Assembly (NCBI GenBank): GCA_965249925.1
Contig: OZ252260.1
Span: forward strand, 5,518,001 to 5,582,000
Direction of reading: 5' to 3'
Length of the DNA: 64,000 bases
DNA from: Hoeflea_A sp965249925
GTDB taxonomy: Bacteria > Pseudomonadota > Alphaproteobacteria > Rhizobiales > Rhizobiaceae
Part shown: in pieces, positions 61,771 through 64,000 of the stretch
Layout: every line of letters starts with the position of its first letter
Numbering within the stretch: position 1 is the stretch's first letter
The notes under the pieces: generated by a model
Database searches by the model: none
Seen by the model: only the letters and a program-made list of their open reading frames with translations
What the model was told of the DNA's origin: nothing
Translations under genes and position numbers: made by a program

Positions 61771-61797
61771 GAGGACGGTTCCAACGGAGCCGTCCTT
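61771..61797 (+). terminator. Terminator hairpin directly after the array
   Basis: GGACGGTTCC (61773-61782) pairs with GGAGCCGTCC (61786-61795), 10 bp with one G-U and a 3-nt loop AAC, extended by A-T and G-T pairs, followed by ACTCTTT. Marks the 3' end of the transcript from the S24-like gene through the array. Confidence 0.7.
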
Positions 61798-61883
61798 ACT
61801 CTTTCGGAACCGTAGAGTTCGGCGATCACGTATTCGGAGTCACAAGGGTATTTTGTCTTGCAGGAAGGGCAGATGACAACGCC

Positions 61884-63131
61884 ATGGTCGATATTAAAAC
61901 ACATGACTTCAACGCGCCCCTGTCACAGCAGCAGATCGATCAACGCCGTCGTTTGGCTGCTGCGCTGAGGGCCCAGACAGCACGGCCGCGGCAAGTCCGT
62001 CATCCGGCGGAGGCATTGCCGCAATTGGGATCCGGTCTGGCGGCGGCTATTGCGGGCATCAGTGCAAATCGTGCGGAGAAGAAACGCAACCAGTCGTTGG
62101 CTGAGGCACTCGCAAACGTCCGCAAGCCGGATGCATACAGTGATGCGTCATGGCAGAGCCTTTCTGGCCTATATCCGGATACGGCAATGCTGCTCGCTCT
62201 GCAGGAAGAATCGAACCGATACCGGGCGCAGCAGGAAGTGCGGGCAGCGGCCGTCAAGCGTCAGCAGGAAATAGAGGACTATCGCACCAAGAAGGGAATT
62301 GATCAGGAATTCGTCAAGCCGGACCCGCGAACGAAGTCAACGGCCGCGGACGGCTATCTGTATTGGGATGACACCGGCGAGCGAGTTTTCCCGGGTGTTG
62401 AGAAGGCGCCTGACCTGCCGTCGGATGTTCGTGAATACAATCATTTGATGGAAAGCGGGCTACTGCCGGAAGGGACGACATATGAAAAATTCAAGGGAAT
62501 GGGTCGCCCACAGACCAACATCAACATGAACACCGGTGACGGTGTCGGGAACGTCGTCTCCAAAAAGCTCGCGGAGAACACCGGTAAATTGTGGAGCGAG
62601 TATCAGAAAGCTGGCTCGGAAGCGTCGAGCATGGTTCAGGATCTCGACATTCTCGACGAGCTTATCAAGGTCGCGCCACAAGGTCCGCTTGTCGGCCGCA
62701 TGGCGGAGATGTTTCCTGGCATTTCGGACGCAGGTGCAGCGTTTGACAGTGTCGTCAAACGGGCCGCGCCCAAGCTTAGGGTAGAAGGCTCCGGTTCGCA
62801 GTCGGATCGCGAATTCGACGGCTTCTTGCGTTCGTTCCCAGCGCTCCGGAACCGGCCGGAGGCCAACGCACTCATTGCGCAGACGCTCCGCGCAAAGGCG
62901 GACATCAACATTCAGCGCGCTCAAATTGTAAGCGAGCTTCAACGTGGAGAGCGAGACTACAACAGCGCGCAGGAGGCCATTACCGCGCTCGACCGCCAGT
63001 CCATCATGACACCACAATTGCAGGAGCTTATCGACGCAGTGTCACCTCAAAGGGGTGAGGACACCGGAACGTCGTCAGAGAGCAAGCTCATGCCTGAAGT
63101 CAGCGAACGCATGAAGAAGTACGGCTTCTGA
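61884..63131 (+). CDS. Probable DNA-ejection/internal virion protein
   Basis: 415 residues. MVDIKTHDFNAPLSQQQID then Ala/Arg-rich helices, a middle QTNINMNTGDGVGNVVSKKL segment and a helical C-terminal half (GSEASSMVQDLDILDELIKV). Seen in podoviruses near the ejection proteins that form the DNA channel through the envelope. The original start of this gene remains at 53,597; the present start lies in or next to the inserted segment. Confidence 0.6.
   Translation: MVDIKTHDFNAPLSQQQIDQRRRLAAALRAQTARPRQVRHPAEALPQLGSGLAAAIAGISANRAEKKRNQSLAEALANVRKPDAYSDASWQSLSGLYPDTAMLLALQEESNRYRAQQEVRAAAVKRQQEIEDYRTKKGIDQEFVKPDPRTKSTAADGYLYWDDTGERVFPGVEKAPDLPSDVREYNHLMESGLLPEGTTYEKFKGMGRPQTNINMNTGDGVGNVVSKKLAENTGKLWSEYQKAGSEASSMVQDLDILDELIKVAPQGPLVGRMAEMFPGISDAGAAFDSVVKRAAPKLRVEGSGSQSDREFDGFLRSFPALRNRPEANALIAQTLRAKADINIQRAQIVSELQRGERDYNSAQEAITALDRQSIMTPQLQELIDAVSPQRGEDTGTSSESKLMPEVSERMKKYGF
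61904..61931 (+). repeat. Right copy of 28-bp direct repeat flanking the insertion
   Basis: Identical to 53614-53641. It encodes the shared DFNAPLSQQ at the start of the 415-aa gene. After the repeat this copy has an extra CAG before ATC compared with the left copy. Confidence 0.9.
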
Positions 63132-63132
63132 C

Positions 63133-64000
63133 ATGGATGATCTTGAACGTCTGCAACGTGCGTTTATTGCCGCCGATGATGCGGGCAATGATGAAGACGC
63201 TCGCATGTTCGCCGAAGAGATCAGGCGGCTTGAAGCATCGTCTCAACCGGAAATGAGTGGCGATGGCTGGTCAGCGGCCAAAGAGGCGGACCAACGGGAA
63301 GCATGGCAGGGCACTGGGCCGGTCAGGGACTTCCTGAACAGTGGTCCGTCTGGTCTGCCTTTTGCCGATGAAATCGGCGCCGGAATGACAGCCGTTCCAC
63401 GCGCGGCCAGCGACTGGATGCGCGGTGAGGGGTTTGATGTGGGGCGCGCATATGATCGTACCTTGGAGACGGAGCGAGAGTTGCGCCGCAGACGGCATGA
63501 GCGCTCTCCGGTAGCCTCTACCGCTGCAGAAGTCGTGAGTGGCCTCGGCACGGGTGCGGCAGCAGCAAAGGGCGGGCTCACCTTTCTGAACGGCGCACAG
63601 GCGACCGGCAAGAGCCTTATGGGGCGCGGTATGGCTGAAGGCAGCGCCTGGGGAGCTCTTTACGGCGCAGGCGAGGGTGAAGGCCTTTGGGACAGGTTGA
63701 AGGGACTCGGCGTTGGCACGACCTTCGGTGGTCTTCTCGGTTTTGGTGGTGGCGCCATCGCAGCTAGGGGCTTGCCGAAACAAGCACCAAATGTTGGGGC
63801 TGATAACGCACTGGCGAAGGCCATCGCGCGACAGGGTATCACTACCGATCAGGCGAAAGCACAACTTAGTCAGATGGGCGATGCCGGGATGCCGCTCGAT
63901 CTTGGCCCGGCGTTTCGTGAGCAAGCCGAGGGACTGGCATCGATACCGGGCCGAGCGCAGGTGATTGTCCGGAACGCTCTCGATAACAGGGCGGCCGGTG
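63133..64000 (+). CDS. Probable ejection/internal virion protein, 3' end beyond the window
   Basis: Open from ATG 63133 to the last base (289 codons seen). Begins MDDLERLQRAFIAADDAGND, followed by Gly/Ala-rich predicted membrane-active stretches (GLGVGTTFGGLLGFGGGAIA) typical of large podoviral internal proteins (T7 gp16-like, often over 1,000 residues). The start is directly after the 415-aa stop. Confidence 0.7.
   Translation, partial: MDDLERLQRAFIAADDAGNDEDARMFAEEIRRLEASSQPEMSGDGWSAAKEADQREAWQGTGPVRDFLNSGPSGLPFADEIGAGMTAVPRAASDWMRGEGFDVGRAYDRTLETERELRRRRHERSPVASTAAEVVSGLGTGAAAAKGGLTFLNGAQATGKSLMGRGMAEGSAWGALYGAGEGEGLWDRLKGLGVGTTFGGLLGFGGGAIAARGLPKQAPNVGADNALAKAIARQGITTDQAKAQLSQMGDAGMPLDLGPAFREQAEGLASIPGRAQVIVRNALDNRAAG

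Larger units (their letters stand above)
53642..61903. mobile_element. 8.29-kb cargo segment bracketed by 28-bp direct repeats
   Basis: The segment separates the tail operon from the ejection-protein genes and contains a RES/Xre set, unknown genes, an RHH operon, an S24-like gene, the RAMP-like/168-aa pair and the pentamer array. No transposase or integrase is present in it. It may have entered by recombination between related phages at the shared gene start, or by an unknown site-specific process. Confidence 0.65.
16142..64000. mobile_element. Prophage (podovirus-like, P22-type portal), right end not in window
   Basis: Begins at the split tRNA-Pro and contains integrase, excisionase-like protein, CI/Cro immunity region, replication genes, terminase, portal, scaffold, capsid, adaptor and tail genes, with ejection-protein genes still open at base 64,000. 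No tail sheath or tape-measure gene is seen, and the portal resembles the P22 type, so a short-tailed virion is likely. Lysis genes and attR are not in view. It carries several cargo insertions. Confidence 0.9.

Noticed and set aside
61393..61815. 140-aa and similar Arg/Gly/Ser-rich open frames inside the pentamer array
   Set aside because: The array has few stop codons because of its G-K-Y-N-N pattern; several frames on both strands are open at once, and the 5-nt period slides through codon positions, so none looks like selected protein.
61539..61904. Minus-strand ORF starting MCFNIDHGVVICPSCK with a Com-like Cys pair
   Set aside because: Only one Cys pair and a tail running into the array; no ribosome-binding site. 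Kept as a remote possibility only.

Overview
The window comes from an alphaproteobacterium, most likely of the Hyphomicrobiales (rhizobial) group. The order yceD-plsX-fabH-ihfA-merR, a K+-independent H+-pyrophosphatase, a CBP3-like cytochrome bc1 chaperone and a dimethylglycine-dehydrogenase-like FAD/GcvT enzyme all fit that group. I cannot name the species from sequence alone.

Positions 1-16,102 are ordinary chromosome: one-carbon metabolism (truncated by the window edge), an MFS carrier, hppA, a PagL-like outer-membrane deacylase, bamE, the fatty-acid/phospholipid initiation cluster, IHF-alpha, a PadR/GyrI-like pair, a lysozyme-like exoprotein and small envelope proteins.

From 16,103 the sequence is a prophage that runs off the right end. 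The left boundary is the 5' half of a tRNA-Pro(GGG) gene, cut at the anticodon loop. A leftward early operon (24,194 to 16,152) carries Int, an Xis-like protein, a Rad52-type annealase, a Lar-like protein, an HNH nuclease and many tiny coupled ORFs. An immunity region (24.2-26.3 kb) holds a CI-type repressor, a Cro-like protein, two matching operator/promoter sets and a HEPN-motif gene. A rightward operon (26.3-35.9 kb) carries a ParB/MT-A70 methylase, a GcrA-like regulator, VRR-NUC, a replication protein with iterons inside its gene, a helicase and a primase. A moron block (35.8-38.8 kb) includes higBA. The late operon (38.9-53.6 kb) encodes terminase, a P22-like portal, scaffold, capsid, adaptor, tail proteins and an S74-chaperone protein, so the virion is probably podovirus-like. 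That operon is interrupted at 42.9-45.0 kb by an opposite-strand trypsin-like protease plus membrane protein.

The late operon is broken again at 53.6 kb. A 28-bp direct repeat (53,614 and 61,904) brackets about 8.29 kb of foreign cargo, and the ejection-protein genes resume after the second copy. The cargo holds a RES/Xre toxin-antitoxin set with a third gene, several unknown genes, a ribbon-helix-helix operon with twin operators, an S24-like protein with Cys in place of the catalytic Ser, and a two-gene unit (59,897-61,161). The first gene of that unit has a RAMP-like glycine-rich loop.

Immediately downstream of that unit is the most unusual object in the window: a non-coding array (61,216-61,764) of pentanucleotides G-(G/T)-Y-N-N. 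From 61,238 to 61,764 it parses without remainder into 91 pentamers and eight 9-nt punctuation units (GGCAGTCNN), and it ends at a terminator hairpin. I propose the RAMP-like protein, its partner gene and the transcribed array as a candidate undescribed phage ribonucleoprotein or nucleic-acid system.
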